Source of the DNA: Hydractinia symbiolongicarpus
Lineage: Eukaryota; Cnidaria; Hydrozoa; Anthoathecata; Hydractiniidae
DNA length: 64,000 bases
Assembly: GCF_029227915.1 (NCBI RefSeq)
Contig: NC_079886.1
Location: 21,614,501-21,678,500 of the forward strand
Direction: 5' to 3'
Shown here one piece after another: positions 13,701 to 28,180 of the stretch; the stretch's first letter is position 1, and every line of letters begins with the position of its first letter. The notes under the pieces were generated by a model. It searched no databases. It was not told the DNA's origin and saw nothing but the letters and a program-made list of their open reading frames with translations. A program made the position numbers and the translations under genes.

Positions 13701-16685
13701 AATGTTTTAGGTCGCCATGTATGTCTGGTTAACAATGTCTAACATTCCCAGACTTCTTGCTTCAAGCAAAATTAAAGTGTTTTTTTGTATTTTTAGATTT
13801 GGATGTGTGGGGGGAGACTAGAATTTGTTCCATGCTCACGTGTTGGTCATTTATTTCGTAACCGTCGACCTTACGGAGATGCTGGAAAAGGAGACACAAT
13901 GGCAAGAAACTCAGTTCGTTTGGTGAAGGTATGGCTTGACGAGTATCAAAAATATTTTTATGATATTCGAAAAGATTTGTCCAATGTAATAGTGAATGTT
14001 ACTGAGCGAATAACTCTTCGTCAGCAGTTGAGGTGTAAAACTTTTAAATGGTATTTAAATGAGGTGTATCCAGAACTCGAAATACCAAACGTGAGACCTG
14101 GTGTTCAAACATTTAGACGAAACCAGATTGAATACCATATGCTGAAGGAGGGAAAGGTATCCAACTATTATTTGTGATTTCGTAAATTAATAAACTTTCG
14201 TAAACTATTGGAAAGCTCTTTCAGAGTTGGTTTCTGTCAACTAATTTTATGTCATGTGACTCTAGCATAGTGAAAATGTTGATAACTTTTTTACTATTAT
14301 CACTTGTTATTTTGTCATCTAAATTTCATAGAAATAATTTCCTAATTTCGGGTGAAGGAAGTTTTGCCCACATTGTAAATGGTAACTTCTCTATATAATT
14401 CACTTTAATTTTACCATGTGAAAAAGCCAAGTGTAGCCAATTTTAAAAACGAAAATATTTCTTTTGATTTATGTAGATACAAAATAAACGATGGAAGAAA
14501 TGTTTGTCCGTACGTGGTGGTGCACTTCAAAAGCACAGTCTGATAATATTATCCCATTGTTTCAAATCCACGGTACGTAGGTTTCATATTTCACAATGTA
14601 GAAGCTAGATCAGTTACGAGAAATGAATTTTTAAAACATTGTTGCCAATTTTGCGGAAAAACATTTTTTGCGAAAATCTGGAATTGCCTAATTCGCGACA
14701 ATTAATTCTTGCATACTATTTAAATCTTCTTTACGCCGGTGGGAAAAAAGGTAAAAATTTTCCCACTGTTTTAGCCATTTGATACAGGCGATGCATAAAA
14801 TTGCTATGAACCAAATATTTAACATACATGCGAGCTTTCTCTTTTAACAAGTTGCCTGCCGTCTATTGAAATGTTTTAAGTCGTTTTGACAAAAAAAACC
14901 CTAGCACAACATTGTCGAGTTTATTAAAATTACTGTCTCTTAAGTTTTGCTTTTTTGCTAGAAGAGTTCTCTGCCAAAGCTTTCATTTCAAATTCTCTTC
15001 TTGATTTTGGACTCATGTCGAAATTGTATTTGATGGGACTTGATATTTGATAGAAGCATTTTTATTTGAAAGTCCTTTCTCTATTTCTCTAAGTGCTTTG
15101 TACTTCTCATTCAATGTTTTTTACAGTAACCTTCTTTTTTTACACCTTGAGAGTAAAAGATACCCAACGTAGATAATAAATACACAAATTGGGAAAAAGA
15201 AAAAACATTCCGTAAAGCTTTCGAAAATTCAAAAGTGCATTCGAACAAAAACGAAACTGGTTTCTATCAGCGGCATGAAAAGTTCGAGATAAAGGTTTTA
15301 ATTTGTCCCAAGGGACTAAAAATTATTTCGAGATAGCGAGAAGTTCGAGATAGCGGGACAGATTTCAGTTAGCGAGACCGTAAATGCGTACGGGACCAAA
15401 GTTTTTACTTCGAGACAGTGCGATATACTCCACCGTATTTACAACATTTTATATTTATAATATTTGTATTTATACTTGAAAGTACAAAACTCGTTCTTTT
15501 CTTTTTTTTTCTTTTCCAATGGTTTATGTTATATTCTGTTTTTCTTTCAGTACCGCTGGTCCCTTAATTCACAAGGAGAACTAAAAATTAAAAAGAAACT
15601 TTGTTTGGATGTGTCTATGTTTGTCAAAACTGGCAAACAGGCAAGAATAATGAAATGTCATCAAGATCTTTCTGGTCAAGAATGGAATTATCTACATGTA
15701 AGTTTTCTGGCCTTGTTTGGAAGATTTTTGTTGGTTTTTATATTTTCTCTTATATTTTTGCAGGTCATAATTTCTGTACTAAAAACCATAAATTTAATAC
15801 TGTTTAAGGGTCCTTCTAATTTAGTTATCTGATTAATGATATAAAATTCCCCAAGCTTTCAAAACTCCCGTGTCATTAACCCTCGTATTGCGGTCCGTTT
15901 GTCAAAAAACCCAATTTTGACACAACTTTTATTCCTACTTCAATTGACTATAACTCACGAACAAAAAGGAACTATATGCTCATTTTAGGCTTATTTGATA
16001 GAATAAGACCTAAATGTTTTTTGGCGTCTATAAATTTGCGCTGCCCCCTGGCCTGTTGACTTTAGTTGACTTTAGTTTAACGCAACAACGGATTGCGAGC
16101 ATTAGATGTGTAGCAAATGCATGGGGCGCACGCTAAGTAGGTGTGCCGTGACACAAAACTGTTTGGGTGAGTTTGCGCTGCTTTGATGGCCCGTAACATG
16201 ACCAACAATCTCGGACTTGGCAAAATTTGCGGAGAGATTTTTGAATGAATTATTGATTTTGTAGGTCCGAAATTTCATAACAAAGCGCTTTTAGACTCCG
16301 ACTTTCTTTTCAAGGGTTAAAATATTGATTTAATCTTGTATATATTGTCCTGAGGAGGAGTTTTGTAGGCCATTGTGGTTATGACTATACACACATTAAA
16401 ATCATCATGCTAAACCGCAATATTGTTGTTGTTGAAAATGAAAAACACATACCTGAAAAAAAAAGTTCGGTGTAAAAAAGATATTTCCTCCATTTTAGCT
16501 GTTTATTTGTAAATGACTTTTTTGATCTCAGTCAAGTTAAAATTACCTCATTCTTTTTATTTTAGGGTAGTTTATATAATCCATCCACTGGAATGTGTCT
16601 GTCTGCGACACTAGGTGGATCCATAGAATTGAGCATTTGTAGTAAAAATGATGAGCAAATATGGAAATTTTTATCGGACAGATAG
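10749..16685 (+). CDS. Polypeptide N-acetylgalactosaminyltransferase (GALNT11-like), 8 exons
   Basis: Starts mucin-type O-glycosylation in the Golgi by moving GalNAc from UDP-GalNAc to Ser/Thr. Exons: 10749-11101, 11669-11841, 12373-12736, 12935-13052, 13797-14156, 14477-14572, 15551-15697, 16566-16685. All introns are GT-AG, phases join, and the total is 576 residues, close to the family norm. In order: a short cytosolic tail, a type II signal anchor (about 8-28), a GT-A domain with [11 protein letters not shown], the metal-binding DSH at 224-226, GGFNWG, the [13 protein letters not shown] motif (about 324-336) and VGHLF (His354), then a ricin-type lectin domain (about 457-576) with CLSV, CLDV and CLSA repeats. 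The start is the ATG at 10749 directly before the anchor. A possible 5'-UTR acceptor (ttatctcag) lies just upstream. The paralogue assignment to GALNT11 is by memory of its sequence. Confidence 0.93.
15281..15432. repeat. pogo-like repeat fragment in GALNT intron 6
   Basis: Repeated phrases ttcgagataaagg, ttcgagatagcgagaag and ttcgagatagcggga, with cccaagggactaa, resemble the terminal sequence of the MITE at 29334-29599 (cttggagattcgagatatca on the other strand). No complete pair of ends is seen. Confidence 0.4.
15860..16330. other. Intronic sequence, no exon seen
   Basis: Bases in the last GALNT intron include a relatively GC-rich patch (about 16020-16200) with a doubled gttgactttagttgacttta phrase. 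I found no additional exon, and the flanking exons join in phase without one. Confidence 0.4.
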
Positions 16686-18366
16686 TGCGTGAAAGATGTT
16701 TTATAGTGGCTTTATAGTGGCTTACTACTCTATCAGTTCGAGTGCGATGTACATAGTGTTCCCTTTTTTTAAGGTTTTTTTATTGAAAAAGTTATTTTTG
16801 TTTTTATTTTAAAATGTATATTTATAGAGATATAATATTTGCAAGAATCGAACACTTAACGCTATTTTATAAACTTGGTTGTATTTCTTATTCAAAGAAA
16901 TCTGCTGCAACTTTAATAATGGCGCACAGCTACTGTGTAGAAAATACTTTGGATACCTTCGCCTTCCCATGCTATGTTGCAAATGGGTCTACTAAATTAA
17001 AAAACGTCTGAAACTATTTTGTCCGAAAAAGTCTGGTGCAAAAAACTGTATACTTATGTACCAGCCCTATTTGATCTTGTTCCTAATCCCCTGTTGTCTC
17101 TTCATTCTCCAACAAGACGAAAGCGCTTTTTAAATGCTCGCTTAGAGAGATTGCTGCACCTTTTTGATTGGCACTTGGTTGAACATCTTTTGCAATTGGA
17201 CGGGTGTTGATTATGAAACGAAAATAAATAGTCCAGCTTCATAATAGAAAAAAAAGTCAAAACTGATTTTGATGCACAAATTTAAACACAACACTGCTAA
17301 TATACAATATATACCTATAATTATTATTATCTGCAAGTTGAACTTTCGCTGGAAAAACAAACCTTAATGAATTTTAACGGGTGACAGAATTGCCAAAATT
17401 TTGCGAAAACATATTTTCGCGAATGGCGAAAGCATCATTTACTCTCTTTGCGGAAAGCCGGAACATTCTCACAAAAATTTATTTCATTAGTGTGACTTGA
17501 GGCCGTTAGACAATTACGTGATTAGGTTTGCTTTACCTAGCGTAAATTAAAAAATATAAATAACAGCAGAAAAAAAATGCAAAAACCGTTCGATTACAAA
17601 CACTCAAACGAATTGGAATGGATCGGAATAAAAAATCTTTCACATAAAAACGAAAACAAAAATTACGGTAGAAACGATATAAATACGATTTAAAAACGGG
17701 TGAGTCTGACAAGAAATGTCAATTCAATAAAAAAATGTCAACTTTTTTACGTAAGCATACGTTGTAGAGTGAAATTGTATAACCTGTTTAAAGAAGAAGC
17801 AAAACGCGAATTTATTTCTGAATTATGGAAATCGTAGTTAAATAGAAGTTTTCGGCCTCTTGACGCTTTTTTAAAAAAATATAAAAAAAAATGCTTTATC
17901 AGTTTCCTTTATTTTTTGTTAACTCCACAGTCAAGGAATTTTAGCTTTGTTTAGAAAATCAACTTAAAAATGCAAATTCAAAAGTTATGTTGATAGTCTG
18001 GGTGTTGAAAAAATAAAGTAAAGCACAGATTGTCATTTTTGACCTCCTGGCACCCGTACTATGGCATCGAAAGACAGGCTTTTACATGACTATCATAGTA
18101 GATATTTATAATATCCATAAAAATCCGAACAATAAAAATTTACAGTAGTTCATTATTTATCCTCTGGTCAATTCGACGGAATATGCTAGCACCTACATTT
18201 GTTTGCCACTTTCGTGCAGTTATTACATGGCTCACATTTATTAAGAAAGGTTGCTCAAATGTTGGTCACTGTGTGAAACTACGAAAATACAAGTCGTGCT
18301 GGTACTGCTTTCATACGATTCATCCTACCACTGCGTGCTTGGTGCAAGACTCCACATTGTTTGTTC
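16686..18366. other. Intergenic stretch between convergent genes
   Basis: Lies between the stop of the plus-strand GALNT gene and the stop of the minus-strand carrier gene, so it should contain both 3' UTRs. Open frames at 16814-17210 have no recognisable family. Confidence 0.5.
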
Positions 18367-21300
18367 TCAACCATTCTCAAGTATAAGGGCGTGATAATTC
18401 TTTCTCTCAAAGTATTTTTTTCCGTACTCATAACTGCTGATCATAATGGCGCACGCTGGTGCGACTTTACCAAGACGTGCGTATATACCTAAAGAAAGTT
18501 ATCATCTTAACCACAAATTATTTTTTCAACATTTAAGACTTACAAAAAACAAATATGAGAAAGTAGTATTAGCTTCATGTAAAAATTTCACCAACCTGTA
18601 AATAAAGAGGCTACACCTTGCGTTCGGTACAACTTGAGGATGATTGAGAAAGTAAAGGGTAACTTCGATTTAAACATAGAATCTAAAAATAAAATAAATT
18701 CGTTAGGGTTAGGTTAGCTGGTTGTCCGTAGTCTTACTAATTTCTTTGAATAAGTCATTTAATCTGGCAGGTTATAAATATAGTGTTGTTATCCTATGTG
18801 TGACAGGCTAGCAAGTTAGAACAATGCTATTATACGAAAATTGATAAATACAACCATGAAACATATTAACTTGCATTTGACATTTATTTTGACAACAATA
18901 TTGAAAAGCCTTTAGTTTAGTTTCTTTGTTAAAAACTAGTTTCACGAATAAGCCAATTAAATGTTGAATACAAATCAGTTTTTCCCATGTAAAACAAATA
19001 TACTGAAAAACATAATACTGTCAAAAAAACTGAGTTTTATTGAAGTACTCTTGTGCCATATAATTATTTCTATCCATATTAATCAAATTTAGATTGATTT
19101 TTGAATCGTTGTCACTGGACTTGAGCCAATGACAATCTTTACTTTTTAACACATAAGAAACGAAACATTGTTGTTATCAACTTACTCTGCTTCATCTCTC
19201 CTAATTCTATCTGTCGAAAGGTTTTCACAACATCAAATGGTGTAGTCAGTGCAGCAGCCATCTGGAAATAAAATATGAAATGGGTTTAAAAACTTTCATC
19301 AGAAGAATTAGCTTAAAATCACAGCGTTTAGTGTTGATGATACTGTATCAGAATAATGCGGGTCTATGATGAGAACAAAAGTGTTTAGTTCACCGAACTA
19401 CAGCCATATTCGTTTCCAGGAACGAAAGCCCAGGGTGAAAGCCTAGAAAAGATAAATTTTAATTCCTGGTCCAATTAAGGCTAAATGATAAAACGCATAA
19501 AAATTAAAATATTTACCAATTTTAGCATAAAAACGGTATTAAAGTGGCAAGCAATAAAGATTTTTATATGACTATCATATATAGCATGGCAATTATGGTT
19601 CCTGTGTCAAATTTGGTTAAAAAAGCGAACGCAGCCAGTGATTCAGACTTAGAAAGCGTCCATGCCACATGTGCAATCGAGGAAAGCAACGCGAAAAATG
19701 ATCATCATAACTGTAGATGTTTTAATCACTCTCCATCGTAAATCGGAGCAGAATTGCATTCTCTTAAAGTCTGTATGCTTAGTATTAGAAAAACAAACTT
19801 AAAACAACAAAACACATTTTCTTATTTCATTTGCAAAAAACAACTATTCCGGCTACTAACCATTCCTGCTAATGCACCAGACACAAATGCTGAAGCAAAA
19901 TTATGGAAATGGTCCAGTGATTTAAGTGTCTCATATCCAGCCCAATACAATGCTAAAAAGTAGGTTAAGCTTTATATACACAAGCAATTTAAGAAGTAAT
20001 ATAAGAAGTAATATAGGATTTTCATCAAACCTTTTATCTGAAACAAAAAAGACTGTAAAAAGAACTTTTCTGTACAAGTACATTCCAAAATCAATTTAAT
20101 TTGTATCTTTTTACAGGTAACAAAATAATGTAAGTAAAAAAAAAAAACATTTTTGCGAGTAAATAAAATCCTTATAAAAAATGTTTGTTACTATCGCCTA
20201 AAAAAGTTGCCTCGTATACCTGTGACTTTATCAATGGATTTCCTAAGCTAAAATCTTGTTTGGTATGGCATCAGATGAAAAAAGGTATGGCAAAAATGCA
20301 ACGAAAAAAAATAAGAAAATAAATGAAAAAAATGAAATATTGAGTCACATAAATAATCAATTTGGAATACCTGAAAAGGGTACATCTCGTAACAGGGTAG
20401 GTCCAATTCCTCTCCACATGGAAAGCAGTCCTTCAGCTCTTACAGTTTCGATAACAATGGAAAATAGTTGTCTGTATTTCAAGTTTTTCTTTGATTGAAA
20501 TTTGGTGCGAGCCATCTCAATAGGTGACACTGCAAACACTGCAAATGCTAAAGAACAAGAATTCGTATTTAAAAAATAGAAATCAATAGTCCAAACTTTA
20601 GGGCTATGTTATGTCGCTTTCTTTAATGAAAAACGAAAAGTTAGATGCTAATACTTTGAGACTCTGAGGCCCAAAACGTTGAGAAATTCAGCCTAAAATT
20701 CCTTTAGTAATACACCACAATATATAGATTATTAACATTGTAGGTATAAATTGCTTTAGAAATTAAGGTTAGTATTTCCAGCATTCACTTAACACAATGG
20801 TTGCTAAGTATTTTTTCATGTTACTGTTATATAATGTAATTTCAACTATTATGAAAAGGACATACATCTTGAAGTTACACCTGCCAACATGGGCGCTGCA
20901 AAGCTTGTTTGTCCTTCCACGTGACCAAATCGAACTTTCAACTGATCGTAAGCAGTAAAATAAATGACAGTTTGCGGGACCATTTGTATGCTAAAAGAAA
21001 AAACACATAAATCAATCATTTTGGAAAGGACTACAGGTGTAAAAAAGTCCTTTAGCCTTGCTTCTGGCATCATATTTTATTGGATAAGTTACCATAAAAA
21101 CATATAACAAGTAGTGTAACCAATATATATGTAATAAAAGCTCATACAGAGTTGGTGACATTCCTTTCCACAAATTTCTGATTCCTTCAATTCGTGCTAT
21201 TTTTAAGAAAGCATCCTATGATAAAAGTAAAAAAATATATGTTTTTAAAAAAAAATGTGAATATGCACTTTTTCAATTACAAATAAGCAAAGGAATATGT

Positions 21301-22800
21301 CTTACTTGTTAAATAATTATGTCCTCAATGTTACATTACAATGTAAATATGTTACATAGACATTAAATTTTTTCAAAGTAGTGAAATTAAATTTTTTTAA
21401 ATTAGTGAAGCCATTGTATTGCACTTGGTAACCTTTGAGTTCAAGTAACTTAGATGGAAATAACTGATGTGATTTCCTGTGTGGGCAACTAGAGGCATGC
21501 TGAGACCCAAATTGATCAATTTTTTTAAATCTGAAGAAACTTTAGTATCTCCTTAACTATTAGTTAAAAACACAAAATCATCACATTTTTTTGGTCGCTT
21601 TTTTTAAATTCTACATTTAAAAAAAGCGAAACAAGGCAATTTTTTAACAGGTGATGATAAGGTTGTATTTTGGTTTTTATCTAGATTACAGGCGTATCAA
21701 TAAGAGGAGAGTGATCACTCTTGCTCACACAAAGACTCGTCCAATTCTGAGAAATGAGAAACTAGCTGAGCCATTTATTTCAATCAAGCAATATCAATAC
21801 ATTTCACATGGAAATAAATGTTAACTTTTTTATTATTTGCAGTAAAAAAAATAAGCAAAATATATAAAAAGACAAGATAAAATACATAAAAAAAGATTTT
21901 CTAATAAAATATGGTCTATAAACTTATTTTATTTATTCAGATTGCTTGTCCAGTCTAAATTATTGTAACTTTGAGTGAGTGATTTATTGCTTGGGTGTTA
22001 TTCTCTCATTGATAGGCTCAAACCACCTCCCACAATCAATTAGGGTCTGTAAAAGGGTCCTATAGTGCATTTAAATCTTTCATTGGGGTAAGGAAAATAT
22101 AAAATATTCTTTTTAATTAAAATGTCACTCACTTTTTATACAAATTAAAAAAATATAAAAACTCACAGTGGTTGATGAGAATCTAGGTACGGTTTGTATA
22201 TTTCCACCAATTGTGCACAGTACTGGACTGTTGAACGCTGGAGGTTTTGTGCAAAAACACAAGGTATCCACAATTTCATTGAACACAGAACATCTGACAG
22301 CTAAGATAATGCAAAATGTAATTTAATTTCTGAGTAAATTCTCACCACATACATTGTTGTGGCATTTAAAATTGATTCTATAACTTTTTTGACTTTGCTT
22401 TGGAACTGCAAAACAGTTTACATTCCTCAATCTTGGATTTTGCAAAACATTATTGATCACATACAAAAATCACTGGATAATAGGCAACATTACTCTTCAT
22501 ATATAGAACAAGAGAAGAGTTCTAAAAAACATGAAATGAAGAAAGCAAATTAAGTTCCATGTCTTACTATTTGACTTTAGCTGTGCTTGCAACCGAACCT
22601 TCACAACATCAAATGGGGTGGCTAATAAAAAAAGTAAAGTAAAAATTGCTACACCAAAAGAAATCTAAAAAAAAATATTACCTATACATATGCTCAAAAG
22701 ATAATAATAAATTCTTACTGAAAAGAGAGACCAACAAAGCTCCTCCTGAAGATGCTACCATCTGTTGCGATGGATGTAATGTAGTTTTAATTGCTGTCAT
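18367..22800 (-). CDS. Mitochondrial carrier, SLC25A39/40 type, 10 exons
   Basis: Inner-membrane solute carrier; human SLC25A39/40 are linked to mitochondrial glutathione import. Exons in coding order: 22719-22800, 22568-22621, 22167-22300, 21148-21215, 20866-20990, 20371-20547, 19861-19952, 19186-19261, 18596-18682, 18367-18488. All junctions are GT-AG and in phase, giving 338 residues (human proteins about 340-360). Three carrier signatures are visible: [22 protein letters not shown] and [11 protein letters not shown]. Subfamily marks are the cysteine-rich loop after the first signature ([16 protein letters not shown]), [30 protein letters not shown] and, near the C terminus, [15 protein letters not shown]. 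It faces the GALNT gene tail to tail. No defect was seen. Confidence 0.93.
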
Positions 22801-24440
22801 GCTTGCAGTGAATTTTTAAAATGGTTGCACAGCACTCAATTTTTCGTAGACTATGTGAGAATAGAAAAAAGTTGATACTATTAGGTGAGTATTGTATGTT
22901 AAATTTTTGTTAGTCTTTTATAGAAAACATGAATGAATCATTGCAGTTGGGACTATACCAGATTTCTTCCAAATTCAGAAAAACATTTCTTATTTATATA
23001 AATTATGTTCCTTTGGATGCTTTGCCACCAATCTAAAGAAAGGATGGCCATTCAATAACTTTTTATTTCTGACATTTCTTTTGTGTTTCCAGCGATTTTA
23101 GCAAAAAGTTTATACTTATTAAAACTCTGAATTGTGAGAAAGAATTAGATTTGGTGAATTTAAAAGTTTTTCTGTCAAATTTACAAAAAATATTGAGAAA
23201 CCAACTATGTTTACTATTTTTTTAATTTTCTGATCTTCCTTAAAGTAAATAATTTATATGTAACTTTTACCTTTATTTTATATCTCCCTTGAGAAACAGT
23301 ATAAACTGAGAAACAAAACGTCAAAGAAAATTTTCTTAGCAAAATTTGCGAAATTTAATTCTTGTGAAATATTAGGACTTGCCAACTTCATAAATATTAG
23401 TATCTTGTGAAAATTAAGGTAGCTGTTGGTTTTCAGTAGCTATCAGACAGCTTTATATCTTTGATCAGATTAAAATTGCTCATCCAAGCATTTTAAAGGG
23501 AAAATTAGAAAAGAAAAAATCAAAGCAGGACTCTGATCGAAGTGCTACTGAAATCAACTTTGTCAGGTGGCTGTTTTTAGTATATATAATACTAAAAAGT
23601 CTTGTTGTTGCTTTACATTTTTAGAAAAACTAAAAACATTCTATTATACTGACAACATGAACAGAATAAAATGTTTATATCTGGTAGTAAATTTCAACAA
23701 CCAGCACATAAACTGTTCTCCTTTTCCTATTTCAATAAAGCTGGTAAACAGTGGTCAAGTTAAAGAAAAGGAAATTTCCTGATCAGGAAATAATTTTTGC
23801 TACAAATGATGGACATTATTTCCGGATTAGGAAACCAGTTTTGCTAACGCAGTTTCTACAATTTCCAATTTCAACCAAAAAATGAGTAAGGTATTGTATC
23901 AACTAGAAGTCTTTCAGTATTACATTTTAGCTAGCGTAATTTTGAACATATGAAAAATCATAACAAGAGGGGGTGTTATGACAATAATATCTGTCTGTTT
24001 TTCACTTGTATTATAACTAATTTAGCGAAAGTAGCTAATTTTTGTTAGAAATCACATAAAAATTTCAACTTTTGTTTAACCACGTAACTATTTTTGTGCT
24101 TACAAAATTAGCACATAGCGCATTTTAGTTCCATCACAACAAATTACTATGAATTACGACTGTTAAATATTTGGATATACTTTCAGTTCAACGTTTCCTT
24201 AAACACAAAAAATCGGCAAAAGAACAAGATATGTTTGGCAGGCTTATCTATATAAAAATACGCCAGTTCCATGTATCTGTCCGTAACAAGCAAAGTGAAT
24301 GTGTTCATTTTCCTTTGATGTCGCCGAAAAACTTATGTCTCAAATGTCAAGTTTTCTGAGGATACTGCACGATGTCAATATCACCTTTAACATCAGTATC
24401 CTAATTTAAACTAATAAAGCCATTACAGTGCACGTAAAAC
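22801..24440. other. Non-coding stretch upstream of the carrier gene
   Basis: No exon or clear repeat was recognised on either strand. The promoter of the minus-strand carrier gene should lie at its left end. Confidence 0.45.
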
Positions 24441-24559
24441 TTTGAGGTCAAATACCTTGGAAACAAGGTGGCGACATCAGTCATTTTTTACTGCATGGCT
24501 AACTTGGGACAAGCTGGGACCAATTTGGGTAAGTTTCTCAGACCTTGGTACCGAATTCA

Positions 24560-24835
24560 TTATAGAATGGACAGGTTGATGACTTCATCAAAAAACCTTA
24601 AAACCCAATATCTCTGCAACCGTTTGTCAAAAGTACATGATCCTATTTCCTTAATCAGCGTTTAAAGATCTATGCATTAAAGGCAACAGGTATACAAATT
24701 TCTAAAAAAAATTTTGTGTTTTGACCGGTCTTTGCTGATATTATCTCATTAACCGTTAATCAAATGCACATGATCATATACATTTTCTTGATCAGGCTTT
24801 AAGCTCTACACAATGGAGACAACGTGAAAACAAGG
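24560..24835. repeat. Degenerate direct duplication
   Basis: The phrase aaccgtttgtcaaaagtaca with tgatcctatttccttaatca (24618 onward) recurs with mismatches about 130 bases later as aaccgttaatcaaatgcaca with tgatcatatacattttcttg. The style resembles old interspersed repeats; no coding frame is present. Confidence 0.45.
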
Positions 24836-25493
24836 TTCAAATTAATTTTTTTGTGGGTGAGTTGGTGGCATCATTATAATTCAAATGATGCTTCTTTTTC
24901 ATTTTTATCCTGCCTTTTTCCAAGGGCTTTATCGACGTTAATAAAATAGTTAAAATTAAAATTAAACTATGGTCACACAAATTTAATTTTTTTAGACAAA
25001 ATGGCATTTCGTAAAAAAATACAATCGCGTTCATGACGAAAAATTATCCAAAAAGCTAAAAACATGCTTCGTTAAACTCAATAAAACCTGAAACAAACAT
25101 ACTAACTTTAATGAAGGACTTTTTTTAAAAAAGGAAAAAAATCAAATTGTACTGCCTATAGAAATCATAGATTTCGCGAAAATGATCATGGGACACATGA
25201 TCCTTCGTGGAGATAATATTAGCGTGTTGGCCACAATAGAATGTTTGAATGTTTGTTATACATAAAGACTACCATTTCATTGTGGTTCGTGTGCACCACG
25301 CTTGTTACATGATGTTAACAAACCTTTTCACAGTACTGTACATGCAAGCTATATTATAATTTCAAGACCAAATGCCTCTACCTGAAAATAAAGTTTGAAT
25401 AGACTGGTCAACAGCTTTCTGCCTGCATTATTTTGCCTGTTGGTTTGCGTCACGATGAAAGTCGTCTATACTAATCTAGGCAGCTAAGGGTAA

Positions 25494-25907
25494 GGTTACA
25501 TGCAAAAGGCGAAAAAAAAATTAAATTTCATAGTCAAATCACGTGGGGTAAAAGTAGAATGTTTTATAAAATCACTTATGTGGAACACACAAGCAGCACA
25601 ACAACTTCTTCAAAAAACAGTAAAATATATAAGCATGTGAGCGATAGAAAACATTCCTTCAGCATAGTTTTGTGTATATACTCCTAATACGTACGCTTTT
25701 CGCCCTGGAGTAATGTGGTCACATGCAAAAATCATGAATTTTTGCAAGAAGGAAATCTTGCCCCTATGCTAAAAACAAGGGTGAAACCACCCCAGGGCAA
25801 AATTTAACCTCAGCAAACGCGTGTAACTACTAAGTACAACTTGACCAAGCATGGGGTTGGTTTCCCCTGGAGTGAATTTCGCGCATGGCAAAATTGTGCA
25901 TGTAACC
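25494..25907. repeat. Possible short inverted-repeat element
   Basis: The 11-mer GGTTACATGCA at 25494 is matched by its exact inverse TGCATGTAACC at 25897-25907. The interior repeats cgccctgg/ccccagggc-type phrases. The arms are short, so this is a tentative MITE. Confidence 0.35.
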
Positions 25908-26456
25908 AGGACCTACAAAAAGCTGGCTATTGATGAATTCCAGCGTGACATCACTTGTTTACTTTTCAGTGGTAAAAGCTCCTTGGCTGTGGCATTTGCG
26001 TGGTAGGAAAAAAGATGCTAGGATTTGGTGAAGAAAGGTCGATTTCTTCTTCAACGAAAACAATTACAATAAACAATTAATCTAGCTATTAGCTACTAGC
26101 TAAAATCTTTATTCGGAATAGAAGAACCTAGTTTTTTTGGGGTGCTTACAGACACCAGACACAATTTGACTGTACCATGAGTGAAAAAACAAATAGTTTT
26201 CCACAATGGCTTATAGTCCTATATCTTAGAGTTAAAAAAAGATTAACAAACCTGCAGCTAGCTATACTTAACACACGAGGATTATGAACCTGCATTTGCA
26301 TCATCATCGTGGTCTGAGAAGTTTGTTTATAACTTAGGATACGAAGTATTCTCCTCCATATCAACAAAAATGAGATATAGCTTATTAAGCATTTCTTTTA
26401 AAATCACCCGTGCCAGAGTGCTTGACACACTCTTGACCTCGGCCCCAAGGGCGTAT

Positions 26457-27442
26457 CGAAAAAGTGAGATCCGATATCCTGGCACAAATATAGAAATCCG
26501 TTCTACTACAGTGTGCTACGCTCTACCACAGAGAAATACACTCTGCTACAGGCTACTACGGAAAATACATTCTACGACGACTTACCCTTTTTTGAGGTGT
26601 GGCTGATACGGTTGGCTTGTTTTAACGTAATTCCGAACGTTTCTTTCTTCCTGTACATTCTTCAAAAATAAAATGTTCTTGCAGTGTTATTTTCTTCATA
26701 GAATATTTTTGATTTGTTTAATGTTTAATATACATACATTTTAGTGCAAATAGATGCATGTAAAAACGTCTATTGCATGGAAAAACCGTTTTTATTCTGT
26801 GTTCTCCCAGCCTTGTGTGAGTTTCTTAGAAGTTTCTTAAAATCGTTAAGATCTGGTCTCAATCACACGTCCACAGTGTGTGGAGGAAAATTTGCTACTG
26901 GTATTCCATCTGATCAAGTGTAAAATTTGATTGTTGTTTAAAAAACAAAAAGGTCTTACCACGACCGTGAAACAAGCAAACAAGACTTTTTCAAACGAAT
27001 TTATAATAAACGTTTATTATCATTTTAACCATACTTTGTGTTAGTTTTATTGTTGTTCCGAGACGTCAAACTATTTTCAAGTTAGCAACATTTAAATTTT
27101 GAGGGATTTGTGAAATATAAAGCGTCATTCGTAATAAAATAAAGTACAAAATTGATTTAACTATTTGCCTTTAATCTGTTTCCAACTCAATTCTTAATCT
27201 CTAATTCATATTTTCGGACGGACCCGATGACAAAATTTTTAAAATTCCACATCACTCTTAGATTTGATAAAAATCGAGAATTATGTCATCATCTCAATGA
27301 TAAAATGAAAAAGAGCTGAAATTCGAAAAGTAAAAGATAGATCCAAGTATCGGGTATCGATAACAGGGTTCTGGATATGTTGGTGACATGTTATTGGGTA
27401 TTGGATCTGGGTATTACCTGGGGTATCAGGTCTCACTTTTCC
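26457..27442. repeat. Imperfect inverted repeat, possible old DNA transposon
   Basis: The left arm aaaagtgagatccgatatcc (26457-26482) faces the inverse ggtatcaggtctcacttttc at 27417-27442. Between them are short repeated phrases such as ctactacagtgtgctacg, and no transposase. Confidence 0.35.
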
Positions 27443-27768
27443 TATATTTCCGGTTCGGAGCATGTACCACAAAAAATCTTAAAACCTTAGGTTGTTGACT
27501 GGTATTTGATCTCACGGCATGCTGTGGATTTAATATCTTTCAATCGGGTTGGTGAAATTACAGTACAAAGTCAGTACAAAGAGAGGTCGCATCGGGAGTA
27601 ATTTTGCTTGGTATCTTATTCTGATAACAAAAATGATGATGTGTTGAACTTGCAACGATAATGTTTTTACTCTAATGATTTTGTAGCTCACGCAGTTTCT
27701 AACCGCTAAGTATTAATGCGGTCGGCGGCTTGTAACAAACAAATTAAGTGTTAGTTACCACAACGGCT

Positions 27769-27820
27769 CCATTTAGTGGTCCTTGTAATTCACTACCATT
27801 TAGTGGTCCTTGTAATTCAT
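27769..27820. repeat. 27-bp tandem duplication
   Basis: The phrase ccatttagtggtccttgtaa occurs at 27769 and again at 27796, in a near-perfect 27-base period. Confidence 0.8.
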
Positions 27821-28180
27821 AGAAATTGCTGTTGTTTAATTTACCGCCTATCCTTAATTATATTGAGAAATGACCGTCCACCTAATTAACGCGCTAAACG
27901 TAAAATGTTAATTTCCTATAATAACTTAAGTATATTGTGTTGTCTCGTTGTTGCGTTAATGCGCCAGTAAACACCTTGTTCATTCTGTAGTTTTACTTGC
28001 AAAATTTTAAACTAATAAAATTTGGAGGCAAGCTAAATGGATCCGAGTCTGCAATTCTTGTAAACTTACACAATCGAAACGTTGGCAAGTGAAAAAGCAG
28101 TGACCGTCATTGTTCTCGGTGTAAACGAACTGTCATGCCCCGTGTTCACCAAAATTTTAGTGAGCATGCCCAGCCGGCAC